Notes under the pieces: generated by a model
The model's input: the letters and a program-made list of their open reading frames with translations, nothing else
The model's database searches: none
What the model was told of the DNA's origin: nothing
Shown: positions 8,175-16,665 of the stretch, one piece after another
How the letters are laid out: every line of letters starts with the position of its first letter
Numbering within the stretch: position 1 is the stretch's first letter
From: Bin87 sp965204905
GTDB lineage: Bacteria > Chloroflexota > Dehalococcoidia > Lucifugimonadales > UBA3495
Reading direction: 5' to 3'
NCBI GenBank assembly: GCA_965204905.1
Contig: OZ242042.1
Location: forward strand, 2,790,001 to 2,854,000
DNA: 64,000 nucleotides
Made by a program: the position numbers and the translations under genes

Positions 8175-8206
8175 ATAAAAATTTTCAACATAGCAGGGAG
8201 GCAATT

Positions 8207-11200
8207 GTGGAGGCCAGGGCAGCGAGCATGACGGGAAAGGTTGACCACGATAGCGCGGCGTCGATAAGGCGGCGCATCCGGGATGCAATGGCGGCGGCCG
8301 GCATCGCCGAGTCCTATAACGAACGGACCGGGGAGCTGACCGACAACGCCCGAGTGGTGCTGCAACGTCGTTACCTTTCCAAGGACCGGGAAGGCAACGT
8401 GCTGGAAGACCCGAGCGGGATGTTCCGCCGGGTTGCACGCAACCTTTCCCAGTCGGACCTGGAGTACGGAGCGACGGAAACCGAACGGCAGGTGACCGAG
8501 GACGCCTTTTACCAGGTGATGCGTCGCCTGGAGTTTCTGCCCAACTCACCGACCCTGATGAACGCGGGCCGGGAGTTGCAGCAGCTATCGGCCTGTTTCG
8601 TATTGCCCGTTGAGGACTCGCTGGACTCGATATTCACCAAGGTGAAACAGACGGCGCTGATTCACAAGAGCGGCGGCGGCACCGGGTTCGCGTTTTCCAG
8701 GCTGCGGCCGGAGGGAGACGTGGTTGGATCCACGGGGGGCGTGGCGTCCGGGCCGGTGAGCTTCATCAACGCCTTTGACGCGGCCACGGACGTGGTGAAG
8801 CAGGGCGGCACGCGCCGGGGCGCGAACATGGGGATCCTGCACGTTACGCACCCGGACATCCTGTCTTTCATCACGTCCAAAGAGGACGGCCAGCACCTGA
8901 GCAACTTCAACATCTCGGTGGCGGTCACGGAAGATTTCATGCGCCGGGTGGAACATGACCAGACGTATGACCTGGTGAACCCGCGGACGGGTCAGATTAC
9001 CGGACAGCTCAACGCCCGGGAGGTGTTTGAGCGGATGACGGAGCTGGCCTGGCGGACGGGGGATCCGGGAATCGTGTTCCTGGACCGGATCAACCGGGAC
9101 AATCCGAACCCGCAGCTGGGGGATATAGAGAGCACGAATCCGTGCGTGACCGGCGACACCGTGGTTGCCACATCAGAAGGACCGCGCACCGTCCGACAAT
9201 TGGTAGGCCGTCCTTTCGTGGCTCTGGTCAACGGACAAGAGTGGCCATCAACGCCATGCGGCTTCTTCTTCACCGGACGCCGGCGTGTGATGCGCATTCA
9301 GACCGACGCAGGGCACTCCGTGACCCTCACACCCGACCACAAGCTGCGTAGGCGCACTTCGGACGAAGACCAGTGGGTGACCGCTGACCAGGTGCAATGC
9401 GGCGACCGTATCGTATTGCAGCGGGTGGTATCCTCCAGCGACCGGGGTGTCTCTTATCAAAATTTCCAGGCCATCGCCGACGGACGTCGCGTTGCAGTAA
9501 TGGAAGGGGAGATCACCGACACGGACGATAATCCGACAGCAGAAGTAACCGATTGTCAACCGGTGGGCTGGGCAGAAGTATTCGACACCCACATTCCAGG
9601 CATCAACGCCTTTGACGGTAATGGACTGTATCTGCACCAATGCGGTGAGCAGCCGCTGTTGCCCTATGAGTCCTGCAACCTGGGTTCGCTGAACCTGGCG
9701 CGGATGGTTCGGTACGACGGCGATGACGTTGCCATCGACTGGTCGCGGATGTCGGAGGTGATCAAGACGGCGGTCCACATGCTGGACAGCGTCATTGACA
9801 TGAACGATTACCCCATCGATGAGATCGCCGACATGAGCCGCAAGACGCGGCGCATTGGCCTGGGCGTGATGGGCTGGTCGGACCTGCTGATCCAAATGGG
9901 AGTTCGCTACGACAGCGACGAGGCATTGGAGATGGCAGAGCAGGTGATGGAGTTCATCCAGCGGGAGACCTACCGCGCGTCGGAAGAACTGTCGGAGACA
10001 CGCGGGACGTTCCCGGAATGGGAGCGGAGCGCATACAACCACGGGGAGAATCCGCAGCGGATGCGAAATTCGGCGCCGGTGACCATTGCGCCGACGGGGA
10101 CCATCAGCATCATCGCCGGCGCTTCCAGCGGGATTGAACCGCTGTTCGCGCTGTCATTCGTGCGGAACGTGATGGACCGCACCCGGCTGGTGGAGGGCAA
10201 CAACTACTTTGAAGCGGTGGCCCGCAACGAGGGTTTCTACTCCGAAGAGCTGATGGAACAACTGGCCGCCGTTGGTTCGCTGGAAGAACTGGACGTGCCT
10301 GAGTGGGTGAAGGATGTCTTCAGGGTATCTCACGACATCGATCCCCGCTGGCACGTGAAGATGCAGGGAGCGTTCCAGAAGTACACGGACAACGCGGTGT
10401 CCAAGACGATCAACTTCCCCCATGACGCAACGGTGGCGGACGTGGCGGAAGCCTATCAGTCGGCGTATGCCCTGGGCTGCAAGGGAATCACCGTCTATCG
10501 GGATGGCAGCAAGGCCGAGCAGGTGTTGAGTACGGGCGCGACGGATGCCGCGTCCGAGAGCGGAGCATCAGCGGCAGTAGTTGAGATTGAGGTGCCCGGG
10601 CCCCGGGTTCCGCGGGAACGGCCACGGCAGACCCAGGGAATCACCGAACGGGTGCGCACTGGTCACGGAAACATGTACGTAACCGTGAACCTGGACGACG
10701 CCGGCCGGCCGTTTGAGGTGTTCGGTACGATGGGCAAGGCCGGCGGCTGCGACGCCGCGCTGCTGGAGGCGGTATCGCGGCTGGTGTCGCTGGCGCTGCG
10801 AGCCGGAATCGATACCAGCGAGGTTACCCGGCAGCTGCGGGGGATCACCTGCTGCCCGGCATGGGACGACGGGACGCTGGTGCGCTCGGGTCCGGACGCG
10901 GTGGCCATCGTGCTGGACAACCTGACGGAAGGCATGGGAGGCGAATCCAACGCGCCGGACGGGGTCCAGCTGACGCTGCCGACGGGATTCCCCGGTTACG
11001 GCGGCGACGGGGTTGACGCGCGTTCTTTCCTGCCGCCGGGGGCGATAGTGGGCGGCGCCGGCAGTGTGACCGCGGAAACCGGCAACGGAAATGGCAATGG
11101 CAACGGACACGCCATACCGATGGCGGTCGGGTTGACGTACTCGCAAAGGTGTCCGGAGTGCAACGGCGCCGTGGTGAACCAGGAGGGCTGTTCAACCTGC

Positions 11201-11230
11201 TACTCATGCGGGTGGAACAAGTGCGAATGA
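8207..11230 (+). CDS. nrdJ: Adenosylcobalamin-dependent (class II) ribonucleotide reductase with in-frame intein
   Basis: Reduces ribonucleotides to deoxyribonucleotides with a B12 radical. Seen: LPNSPTLMNAG, HKSGGGTGFAFSRLRP, GGTRRGANMG, NPCGEQPLLPYESCNLGS (rejoined across the intein), ITVYRDGSK, a TSCPD-type domain (GGCDAALLEAVSRLVSLALRAG) and a C-terminal zinc finger (CPECNG...CYSCGWNKCE). A mini-intein interrupts it at 9143-9640. GTG 8207 has GGGAGG five nt upstream and is preferred over ATG 8153, which lies in the hairpin region. Length is 1007 residues, or 841 after splicing, normal for long NrdJ. Downstream of nrdR. Confidence 0.96.
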   Translation: MEARAASMTGKVDHDSAASIRRRIRDAMAAAGIAESYNERTGELTDNARVVLQRRYLSKDREGNVLEDPSGMFRRVARNLSQSDLEYGATETERQVTEDAFYQVMRRLEFLPNSPTLMNAGRELQQLSACFVLPVEDSLDSIFTKVKQTALIHKSGGGTGFAFSRLRPEGDVVGSTGGVASGPVSFINAFDAATDVVKQGGTRRGANMGILHVTHPDILSFITSKEDGQHLSNFNISVAVTEDFMRRVEHDQTYDLVNPRTGQITGQLNAREVFERMTELAWRTGDPGIVFLDRINRDNPNPQLGDIESTNPCVTGDTVVATSEGPRTVRQLVGRPFVALVNGQEWPSTPCGFFFTGRRRVMRIQTDAGHSVTLTPDHKLRRRTSDEDQWVTADQVQCGDRIVLQRVVSSSDRGVSYQNFQAIADGRRVAVMEGEITDTDDNPTAEVTDCQPVGWAEVFDTHIPGINAFDGNGLYLHQCGEQPLLPYESCNLGSLNLARMVRYDGDDVAIDWSRMSEVIKTAVHMLDSVIDMNDYPIDEIADMSRKTRRIGLGVMGWSDLLIQMGVRYDSDEALEMAEQVMEFIQRETYRASEELSETRGTFPEWERSAYNHGENPQRMRNSAPVTIAPTGTISIIAGASSGIEPLFALSFVRNVMDRTRLVEGNNYFEAVARNEGFYSEELMEQLAAVGSLEELDVPEWVKDVFRVSHDIDPRWHVKMQGAFQKYTDNAVSKTINFPHDATVADVAEAYQSAYALGCKGITVYRDGSKAEQVLSTGATDAASESGASAAVVEIEVPGPRVPRERPRQTQGITERVRTGHGNMYVTVNLDDAGRPFEVFGTMGKAGGCDAALLEAVSRLVSLALRAGIDTSEVTRQLRGITCCPAWDDGTLVRSGPDAVAIVLDNLTEGMGGESNAPDGVQLTLPTGFPGYGGDGVDARSFLPPGAIVGGAGSVTAETGNGNGNGNGHAIPMAVGLTYSQRCPECNGAVVNQEGCSTCYSCGWNKCE
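9143..9640 (+). other. Mini-intein inside NrdJ
   Basis: 166 residues beginning CVTGDTVVATSEGPRTV (block A: Cys1), with a block-B-like segment (HSVTLTPDHKLRRR) and a C-terminal block (VFDTHIPGINAFDGNGLYLHQ). It ends His-Gln instead of the usual His-Asn, and is followed by Cys+1, the conserved cysteine of NPCGEQ. There is no room for a homing endonuclease. Both junctions rebuild a perfect class II reductase sequence (TNP|CGEQ), so the boundaries are firm. Gln-terminated inteins are known in some reductases and can splice; activity here is inferred. Confidence 0.93.
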
Positions 11231-11310
11231 ACGCGGAGGGGGCGGCCCAACACCGCCCTCTTGAAATTCTATGGTTGGTGTGACGGTAAAGCCCGATTGG
11301 AGACCGAAAG

Positions 11311-11622
11311 ATGCAGAGGGTTGGCGGTGGCGGCGTTTATCAAGTTTTGGAACGCGAGAGCTTTGATGCTGATTGGCAGCGCGGGATCGAGGAAGGGTGG
11401 ATCAACCCGATGGCTGACCATGCAACGCTGCAAATAATCAAAGAAAGACTTTCGCGCCTTCCTTGGGCCACGAATCCTATATCAGGATGGCCGGCTAATG
11501 TGAGGACAATCACGTTCCCGCGATCTATTGCAAATCAACAAAACACGGTTGACATTTATTATGAAATTCTCGAAGACGATGGGAAGGTCTGGTTGGAAAG
11601 AATCCTGCCTACTTCCGAATAA
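11311..11622 (+). CDS. Small unknown protein convergent with the Panacea gene
   Basis: 103 residues, lower in GC than its neighbours. Its last strand-rich part (VDIYYEILEDDGKVWLERI) loosely resembles the C-terminal strands of RelE/ParE-type toxins, but there is no firm match. Its 3' end overlaps the convergent Panacea-domain gene by 14 bases. Toxin identity is a guess from the neighbour; it could equally be an unrelated small protein. Confidence 0.55.
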   Translation: MQRVGGGGVYQVLERESFDADWQRGIEEGWINPMADHATLQIIKERLSRLPWATNPISGWPANVRTITFPRSIANQQNTVDIYYEILEDDGKVWLERILPTSE

Positions 11623-12151
11623 ATGGCGGGCCTGCCTTAATTTTTCTGGCACTTAAGGGGGCAGAGACCACCCCGGCCAGATCATAAGGGATCGGTTCTC
11701 CGTCCTCGGTTGAGCGCCACCCTATTTCCTGGTGTGAGTATTGCACGATGCCGGCCGCGTTGAAACTGGAGAACCGCTTTACCTGCGCTTCGAGCATCCT
11801 GGTATCGTTAGGAGTGAGCAATTCAAGGTTCGCGGGGCGTTGCGGCAATACGCGGTATTCCTGATACCCCGCAATCGCAGCTTCGTATAGGATTTCAGCG
11901 TCACCGCACTGCTCCATTTGCTGGCGCACTCGATGCCAGTTGTCAGGATGCGGGCCGTGGGGGAAGTGGAGGTACGTCGTGCCCGTGATCGGTTCGCCAT
12001 ATTCCAGGTAGGAATCAAAGTCAGCATAATAAAGCAGCTTAGTGAGCTTTGACACTCCAAATTCCGGGTCGTCAATGGAGAGTTCGCACAGATAAATTGC
12101 CGCTTCGATCAGTTTGTCAACGTCCTGTTCGAATGTTGTCGCTACAGTCAT
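11609..12151 (-). CDS. Panacea-domain (SocA/DUF4065-like) protein
   Basis: 180 residues. Seen: KLTKLLYYADFDSYLEYGEP...TYLHFPHGPHP, the hallmark of the Panacea/SocA domain (known form: KLQKLLYYAD...G..Y....GP.P). Panacea proteins are antitoxins or proteolytic adaptors in toxin-antitoxin and phage-related loci. ATG 12151 has GGAGGTGG just upstream on the minus strand; an ATG 25 codons earlier lacks a site. It converges with, rather than follows, the small ORF at 11311, which is unusual for a toxin-antitoxin pair. Confidence 0.85.
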   Translation of the reverse strand: MTVATTFEQDVDKLIEAAIYLCELSIDDPEFGVSKLTKLLYYADFDSYLEYGEPITGTTYLHFPHGPHPDNWHRVRQQMEQCGDAEILYEAAIAGYQEYRVLPQRPANLELLTPNDTRMLEAQVKRFSSFNAAGIVQYSHQEIGWRSTEDGEPIPYDLAGVVSAPLSARKIKAGPPFIRK

Positions 12152-12323
12152 GACCACCTCCCCGACGGCTTCTTGCGGTGCTAGTTCCGTGGGCGGGATT
12201 GTAAGGGTTTTGCGGGGAACGGGCAATGTGGGTCGCCACCAATCAGTCGAACGCCCACAACCCCCGTGCTATAATCCGAAATCACTGAGTTGGGACCTGC
12301 TTTTCAACCGAGAGAGGCGCATT

Positions 12324-13367
12324 ATGGCAGATGGAAACGGCACCGGAATAGCTCGACCGGCCATTGCGATCACGATGGGCGATCCCTGTGGGATCGGGCC
12401 GGAGGTGGTGGTCAAGGCGTTGGCCGATCCGCGGGTTTACGCATCGTGCCGGCCGGTGGTGATCGGCAACGTGTATGCCATGAAGCAGGCGGCTGAGATG
12501 ACCGGGTTGCCGTTGGGAATTAACCACACGGACGATCCCACGTCGGCAGGAGAGGATCCCACGAAGATCGACGTGGTGGACATCGGGAACCTGAACTCCG
12601 AGGACATCACTGTGGGGGAGCTGAGCGTGCCATGCGGGAAGGCGGCGATGGAGTGGGTGAGCAAGGCGGGCCAGTTGGCGATGGCCGGCGTGGTGGATGG
12701 GCTGGCGACGGCGCCGCTGAACAAGGAAGCGGCGGCGATGGCAGGCTACGAAGCCATCGGACACATGGAACTGCTGCAGGAGCTGTCGGGCGCGAAAACC
12801 GTGGCGACGATGCTGATGGCGAAGAACCTGCGGGTGGTGCATCTGACCACTCACCGCTCGCTGAAAGTGGCGTGCGATTACGTCAAAAAGGACCGGATCC
12901 TGGACTACCTGCGGCTGACGGACGACAACTTCCGCAGGTGGGGATTCGCCAACCCGCGCATCGGCGTGGCGGCGCTGAACCCGCACGGGAGCGACGGCGG
13001 GCTGCTGGGCAACGAGGAGGCCGAGGAAATCGCGCCGGCGGTGCAGCAGGCGCAATCCGAAGGGATCAACGCCATTGGCCCGGTGCCGGCAGACATCATA
13101 TTCCACCAGGCCATACAGGACCGGTACGACGTCACGCTGTGCATGTACCACGACCAGGGGCACATTCCGGTGAAGGTGTACGGGTTCGAGGAAAGCATCA
13201 CCGCGAACCTGGGGCTGCCGTTCATCCGCACGTCGGTGGACCACGGGACGGCGTTCGACATCGCCGGCAAGAACCTGGCGGACCATACCTCGATGGTGGA
13301 GTCGATCCGCATGGCGGTGGCGTTTGCCCGGGGCGACGGACTGGCGGACGGCTGGGGCGAGGAATAG
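12324..13367 (+). CDS. pdxA: 4-hydroxythreonine-4-phosphate dehydrogenase (PdxA family)
   Basis: PdxA oxidises 4-phosphohydroxy-L-threonine in pyridoxal phosphate synthesis. Family blocks: AITMGDPCGIGPEVVVKAL, ATAPLNKEA, GHMELLQELSG with the metal His, LTTHRSLKVAC, ALNPHGSDGGLLGNEE, GPVPADIIF, MYHDQGHIPVK and DHGTAFDIAGK. 347 residues, a normal length. ATG 12324 follows GAGAGG. No other pyridoxine genes lie nearby, and members of this family are also used in aromatic or sugar-acid catabolism, so the exact substrate is not certain. Confidence 0.9.
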   Translation: MADGNGTGIARPAIAITMGDPCGIGPEVVVKALADPRVYASCRPVVIGNVYAMKQAAEMTGLPLGINHTDDPTSAGEDPTKIDVVDIGNLNSEDITVGELSVPCGKAAMEWVSKAGQLAMAGVVDGLATAPLNKEAAAMAGYEAIGHMELLQELSGAKTVATMLMAKNLRVVHLTTHRSLKVACDYVKKDRILDYLRLTDDNFRRWGFANPRIGVAALNPHGSDGGLLGNEEAEEIAPAVQQAQSEGINAIGPVPADIIFHQAIQDRYDVTLCMYHDQGHIPVKVYGFEESITANLGLPFIRTSVDHGTAFDIAGKNLADHTSMVESIRMAVAFARGDGLADGWGEE

Positions 13368-13371
13368 CGCC

Positions 13372-13911
13372 ATGACTACGGCACCGGATTTGCCGGCCCA
13401 CGGTACGCAAAGCGTCGCCGACCGTCTCCAGATCAGCCGGATAATGATCATCCAGGCCCGCCAGGAATTGATCGAAGGTAGCCGTTTGCAGGCCGGGGAA
13501 AAGGCTTGGGGAGCTGTGGTGCAGTTATTGAAAGCCATTGCCGAACAACGGGGCTGGCCGCATCAATCGCATCGGGACGTCCGTGAGATTGGTCGTCAGG
13601 TCGCGCTCGAATACGGCTTCGACCCTGCGCAGATTGACGCTATGTCCGACGCATATCGCGTCGGCCACGAGAACTTTTACGAGAATTACCGCAGCGTTGA
13701 AGAACTAACGGCGATGATTGATCAAGTTGAAGGCGTAGCGCCGTTCCTCAACCGTTTGACGACCACCCCACCCCGTCCGTTCACAATCACCAGCAACGTT
13801 CAGTTGCGTCGGTTGCAACACCTCACCGGCAACGATGACTTGCAGATCGGAGATACGTCTGACGTAGGATTTTCCCTACAGAACGGCCTGACCAATGAGG
13901 ACGAGGGATAG
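13372..13911 (+). CDS. HEPN/PaREP1-like protein
   Basis: 179 residues. The N-terminal half (QARQELIEGSRLQAGEKAWG...LKAIAEQRGWPHQSH) matches the helical PaREP1/HEPN-like pattern of EKAWGA followed by a conserved SH. Function of such proteins is mostly unknown; HEPN domains often act with nucleotidyltransferases or as RNases, but no such partner is adjacent. The start ATG is 4 bases after the pdxA stop and the gene ends 4 bases before proC, so the three are likely co-transcribed. Confidence 0.7.
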   Translation: MTTAPDLPAHGTQSVADRLQISRIMIIQARQELIEGSRLQAGEKAWGAVVQLLKAIAEQRGWPHQSHRDVREIGRQVALEYGFDPAQIDAMSDAYRVGHENFYENYRSVEELTAMIDQVEGVAPFLNRLTTTPPRPFTITSNVQLRRLQHLTGNDDLQIGDTSDVGFSLQNGLTNEDEG

Positions 13912-13915
13912 CGCG

Positions 13916-14719
13916 ATGAACATCGGTTTTATCGGCGGCGGAACCATGGCCGAGGCGATTCTCGGCGGGATGCTGGACGGCGGCGTGGCCGCAGCCGGGG
14001 ACGTGATGATCGGCGAGCCGGTTCCGGCCCGTCGGGATTACCTGGCGGAACGGTACGGCGTGGGCGTTTCGGACGCCAATGGCGCGGTGGTGGATGCCTC
14101 GGATATGGTGGTGATGGCGGTGAAGCCGCAGGATTTGCCCAAGGTTTACGGCGACATTGGCGGAGGGTTCAACGATGGCCAATCGATAATGTCCATCGTG
14201 GCCGGAACCAAGATGAAATCCCTGTCCGACGGGATGCGGCACGATGGCATCATACGGGTCATGCCAAACACGCCGGCGCAGATTGGCGAGGGGATGACGA
14301 TGTGGACGTGCGCGCCCTCGGTGAGCAAGACGCACCGGGATACAACGGCGGCGATCCTGTCCACTATTGGCGACGAGATTTACGTCGATGACGAGAAATA
14401 CCTGGATATGGCGACGGCGTTGAGCGCCAGCGGGCCGGCGTACGTCTTTATGATCCTGGAAGCCATGATTGACGCCGGGGTGTACGTGGGCCTGCCCCGG
14501 GACGTGGCGCGACGCCTGGCTCTGCAAACCGTGAAGGGCAGTACCGAGTTGGTAGTCCAGACGGGCCGGCATCCGGCGGAACTGAAAGACATGGTAACGT
14601 CGCCGGGCGGGACGACGGCCGAGGGTTTGCAGGCGCTGGAGCGCGCCGGCGTGCCGGCGGCGGTGGTGGACGCGGTGAACGCCGCCTACCTGAAATCGAT
14701 CCGGCTGGGGCAGGGGTAG
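13916..14719 (+). CDS. proC: Pyrroline-5-carboxylate reductase
   Basis: Last step of proline synthesis: NAD(P)H-dependent reduction of pyrroline-5-carboxylate. Seen: Rossmann motif IGFIGGGTMAEAILGG at the N-terminus, VVMAVKPQDL, IIRVMPNTPAQIGEGM, LSASGPAYVFMILEAMIDAGV and the C-terminal signature LKDMVTSPGGTTAEGLQALE. 267 residues is typical. ATG 13916 is right for the family. It is tightly packed between the HEPN-like gene and yggT. Confidence 0.96.
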   Translation: MNIGFIGGGTMAEAILGGMLDGGVAAAGDVMIGEPVPARRDYLAERYGVGVSDANGAVVDASDMVVMAVKPQDLPKVYGDIGGGFNDGQSIMSIVAGTKMKSLSDGMRHDGIIRVMPNTPAQIGEGMTMWTCAPSVSKTHRDTTAAILSTIGDEIYVDDEKYLDMATALSASGPAYVFMILEAMIDAGVYVGLPRDVARRLALQTVKGSTELVVQTGRHPAELKDMVTSPGGTTAEGLQALERAGVPAAVVDAVNAAYLKSIRLGQG

Positions 14720-14725
14720 CCCATC

Positions 14726-14998
14726 ATGCTGCAACTCATCAGCCTAATCATCACGTTGTGCTACCTGCTGCTGCTGGCCCGGATCATTTTGGGGTTTGTG
14801 GTGCAGTACATGGCGATGCAAGGGAACGGCGCTCCCGAGACGCTGGTCAAGCTGTACGACGTGATATTCGGCCTCACGGAGCCGGTACTGGGACCAATCC
14901 GACGGATGCTGCCACAGACCGGGATGATCGATTTCAGCCCGCTGGTAGTGATGGTTATACTGGTCGTGATTCAGTACGCGGTACGAGCGTTGTTATAA
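14726..14998 (+). CDS. YggT family membrane protein
   Basis: 90 residues with two hydrophobic segments (residues about 3-24 and 68-88) around a loop carrying the family pattern LTEPVLGPIRRMLPQ. YggT proteins are small inner-membrane proteins often beside proC, as here (6 bases downstream). Proposed roles in osmotic tolerance or division are not established. Confidence 0.9.
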   Translation: MLQLISLIITLCYLLLLARIILGFVVQYMAMQGNGAPETLVKLYDVIFGLTEPVLGPIRRMLPQTGMIDFSPLVVMVILVVIQYAVRALL

Positions 14999-15034
14999 CG
15001 CAAACCCCGCGCTTATTCAGCCAGGTGGGCGCAA

Positions 15035-15682
15035 TTGTCCGGCAGCAAACGACGGCCTCTCGGGAAATTCTGGACAGCCGGCGGCCTGCGCCCAAAGGAC
15101 CTGCCCTTCCTGAGATCGGTTTACGCGGACGGATTGCCGCCGCGCGTGGAATCGCCGAGCCTGGTGGTGCTGTGTGGGCTACCGGGCACTGGTAAATCAC
15201 ACTTTGCCAGGGAACTTTGTGCTCAGGCTCCGTTCGTCTGGCTGAGCAGCGACCGGACGCGGAAACTGTTGGTGGCGCGTCCCCAGTACAGCCGGCGGGA
15301 GCATCGCCGGGTCTTTGCGGCGATGCACGTGCTGACGCGGGGCTACCTGCGGGACGGGTATTCCGTGGTGTTTGACGCCACCAACCTGAACGAAGGAGTG
15401 CGGGCGCCGTTGTACGCGGCGGCGGACTCCGTAGGAGTGGACCCGCTGATTATCCGCTTCACCGCGCATCCGGACCTGGTCCGGGAGCGCATGGCGGAAC
15501 GAGCCGACGGCATTGCGGACGCCGGCCAAAGCGACGCCGGTTGGGAAGTGTACTCGCGGATGGCGGTGGCCGACCTGCCGGTGCCGCGTCCGCATCTGCT
15601 GGTACGCGGGCCGGAGGATATGGAGGAAGCGCTGGAGCAGACGCTGCGGCGGACGGAACGGGGCAGGGTATGGTCACCGTAG
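15035..15682 (+). CDS. P-loop kinase-like ATP-binding protein (AAA_33 type)
   Basis: 215 residues. Walker A is GLPGTGKSHFA. A lid-like region (WLSSDRTRKLL), VFDATNLNE (the Walker B-like DATN motif of polynucleotide/zeta-toxin-like kinases) and a helical C-terminus follow. The substrate is unknown; relatives phosphorylate RNA/DNA ends, sugars or aminoglycosides. TTG 15035 has AGGTGG upstream and is the likely start. The 3' end overlaps the next gene by 13 bases, so it is translationally linked with the SDR and reductase that follow. Confidence 0.8.
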   Translation: MSGSKRRPLGKFWTAGGLRPKDLPFLRSVYADGLPPRVESPSLVVLCGLPGTGKSHFARELCAQAPFVWLSSDRTRKLLVARPQYSRREHRRVFAAMHVLTRGYLRDGYSVVFDATNLNEGVRAPLYAAADSVGVDPLIIRFTAHPDLVRERMAERADGIADAGQSDAGWEVYSRMAVADLPVPRPHLLVRGPEDMEEALEQTLRRTERGRVWSP

Positions 15683-16665
15683 CGGTAACCGGCGCCGGCG
15701 GGTTTGTAGGAGGCCACGTTTGCCGGGCCCTGGCGGAACGGGGCTACCGGACTATTGGAATGACGCGAACCGGCTCAAGCCGGCAGTTGCCGGCCGACTT
15801 GCTGAAACGTGTTGAAATGCGGCAAGGCGACGTTCTGGATATGACGTCGCTGGAAGCTGCCCTGGAGGGAGCCGATGCGGTGGCGCATTGCACCGGTCTG
15901 GTGACTATCGACAACGATGACAGCGCCAAGACGATGGCAGTTAACGCTACGGGCACGGGCAACGTGTTGCAAACCTGTCTCAACCTGGGCATCAACCGGC
16001 TGGTTCACGTCAGTTCGGTGCATGCCTACGCGCGGATGAGAGGGAATGTCTTGAACGGCGACGCGCCGTTGGCGTTGGACGCATCGTTGGCATACCCATC
16101 GTCCAAGGCGGCCGCGCATCGGCTGGTTTTACAGGCCATGGCGCAGGGACGCATTGGCGGCTGCATCATATGCCCCGGAGCAATAATCGGGCCGGGGGAC
16201 GACCGGCCGTCGGTGGCTGGGCGCCTGGTGCTGGACTTCGCGCTTCGCAAAATACCGATGACAATCAACGAAGGCTTCTGGTGGTGCGATGTGCGCGACG
16301 TTGCGAACGCGGTGGCGTCGGCGGTCTCGTGCGGCGAGGACGGCAGAGTTTATTTCACACTCGGCAGATACGCCGAACTGGCGCAACTGGCCCGCATGAT
16401 CTCCGGCTGCGCTGGATGCGACCCTCCCCGGTCATCGGTTCCTTACTGGGTAGCCGTGGCCGGACTGCCGGCGGTTCGCGCTTATGCAGCGGCTCGCCGG
16501 TTGTCGCCCCTGTACACCCGGGGGTCGCTGAGTTTGACACGCAACTGCCCGGCCAGCGTGGACGACGGAGACGCCAGGGAACAACTGGGTTACACGGCGC
16601 GTCCACTGGAGGAATCTATCGAGGACACGGTAGCCTGGTTTCGGCAGAACGGAGACCTGGCGTGA
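15670..16665 (+). CDS. Extended SDR (NAD-dependent epimerase / 3-beta-HSD-like)
   Basis: 331 residues. Cofactor motif VAVTGAGGFVGGHV, then LVHVSSVHAYA and the catalytic Tyr-xxx-Lys as YPSSK. The C-terminal part is typical of the extended SDR family that includes nucleotide-sugar epimerases and 3-beta-hydroxysteroid dehydrogenase/isomerases. Its stop overlaps the start of a steroid 5-alpha-reductase-like gene (GTGA), which favours a steroid or isoprenoid-type substrate. That is inference from context; the sequence alone does not separate the subfamilies. Confidence 0.85.
   Translation: MVTVAVTGAGGFVGGHVCRALAERGYRTIGMTRTGSSRQLPADLLKRVEMRQGDVLDMTSLEAALEGADAVAHCTGLVTIDNDDSAKTMAVNATGTGNVLQTCLNLGINRLVHVSSVHAYARMRGNVLNGDAPLALDASLAYPSSKAAAHRLVLQAMAQGRIGGCIICPGAIIGPGDDRPSVAGRLVLDFALRKIPMTINEGFWWCDVRDVANAVASAVSCGEDGRVYFTLGRYAELAQLARMISGCAGCDPPRSSVPYWVAVAGLPAVRAYAAARRLSPLYTRGSLSLTRNCPASVDDGDAREQLGYTARPLEESIEDTVAWFRQNGDLA

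Noticed and set aside
8122..8206. Cobalamin riboswitch before nrdJ
   Set aside because: Only 85 bases and a simple hairpin; no B12-box-like core or multi-helix arrangement.
12282..13538. 418-residue minus-strand frame over pdxA
   Set aside because: His/Arg/Gln-rich shadow of a well-conserved pdxA.
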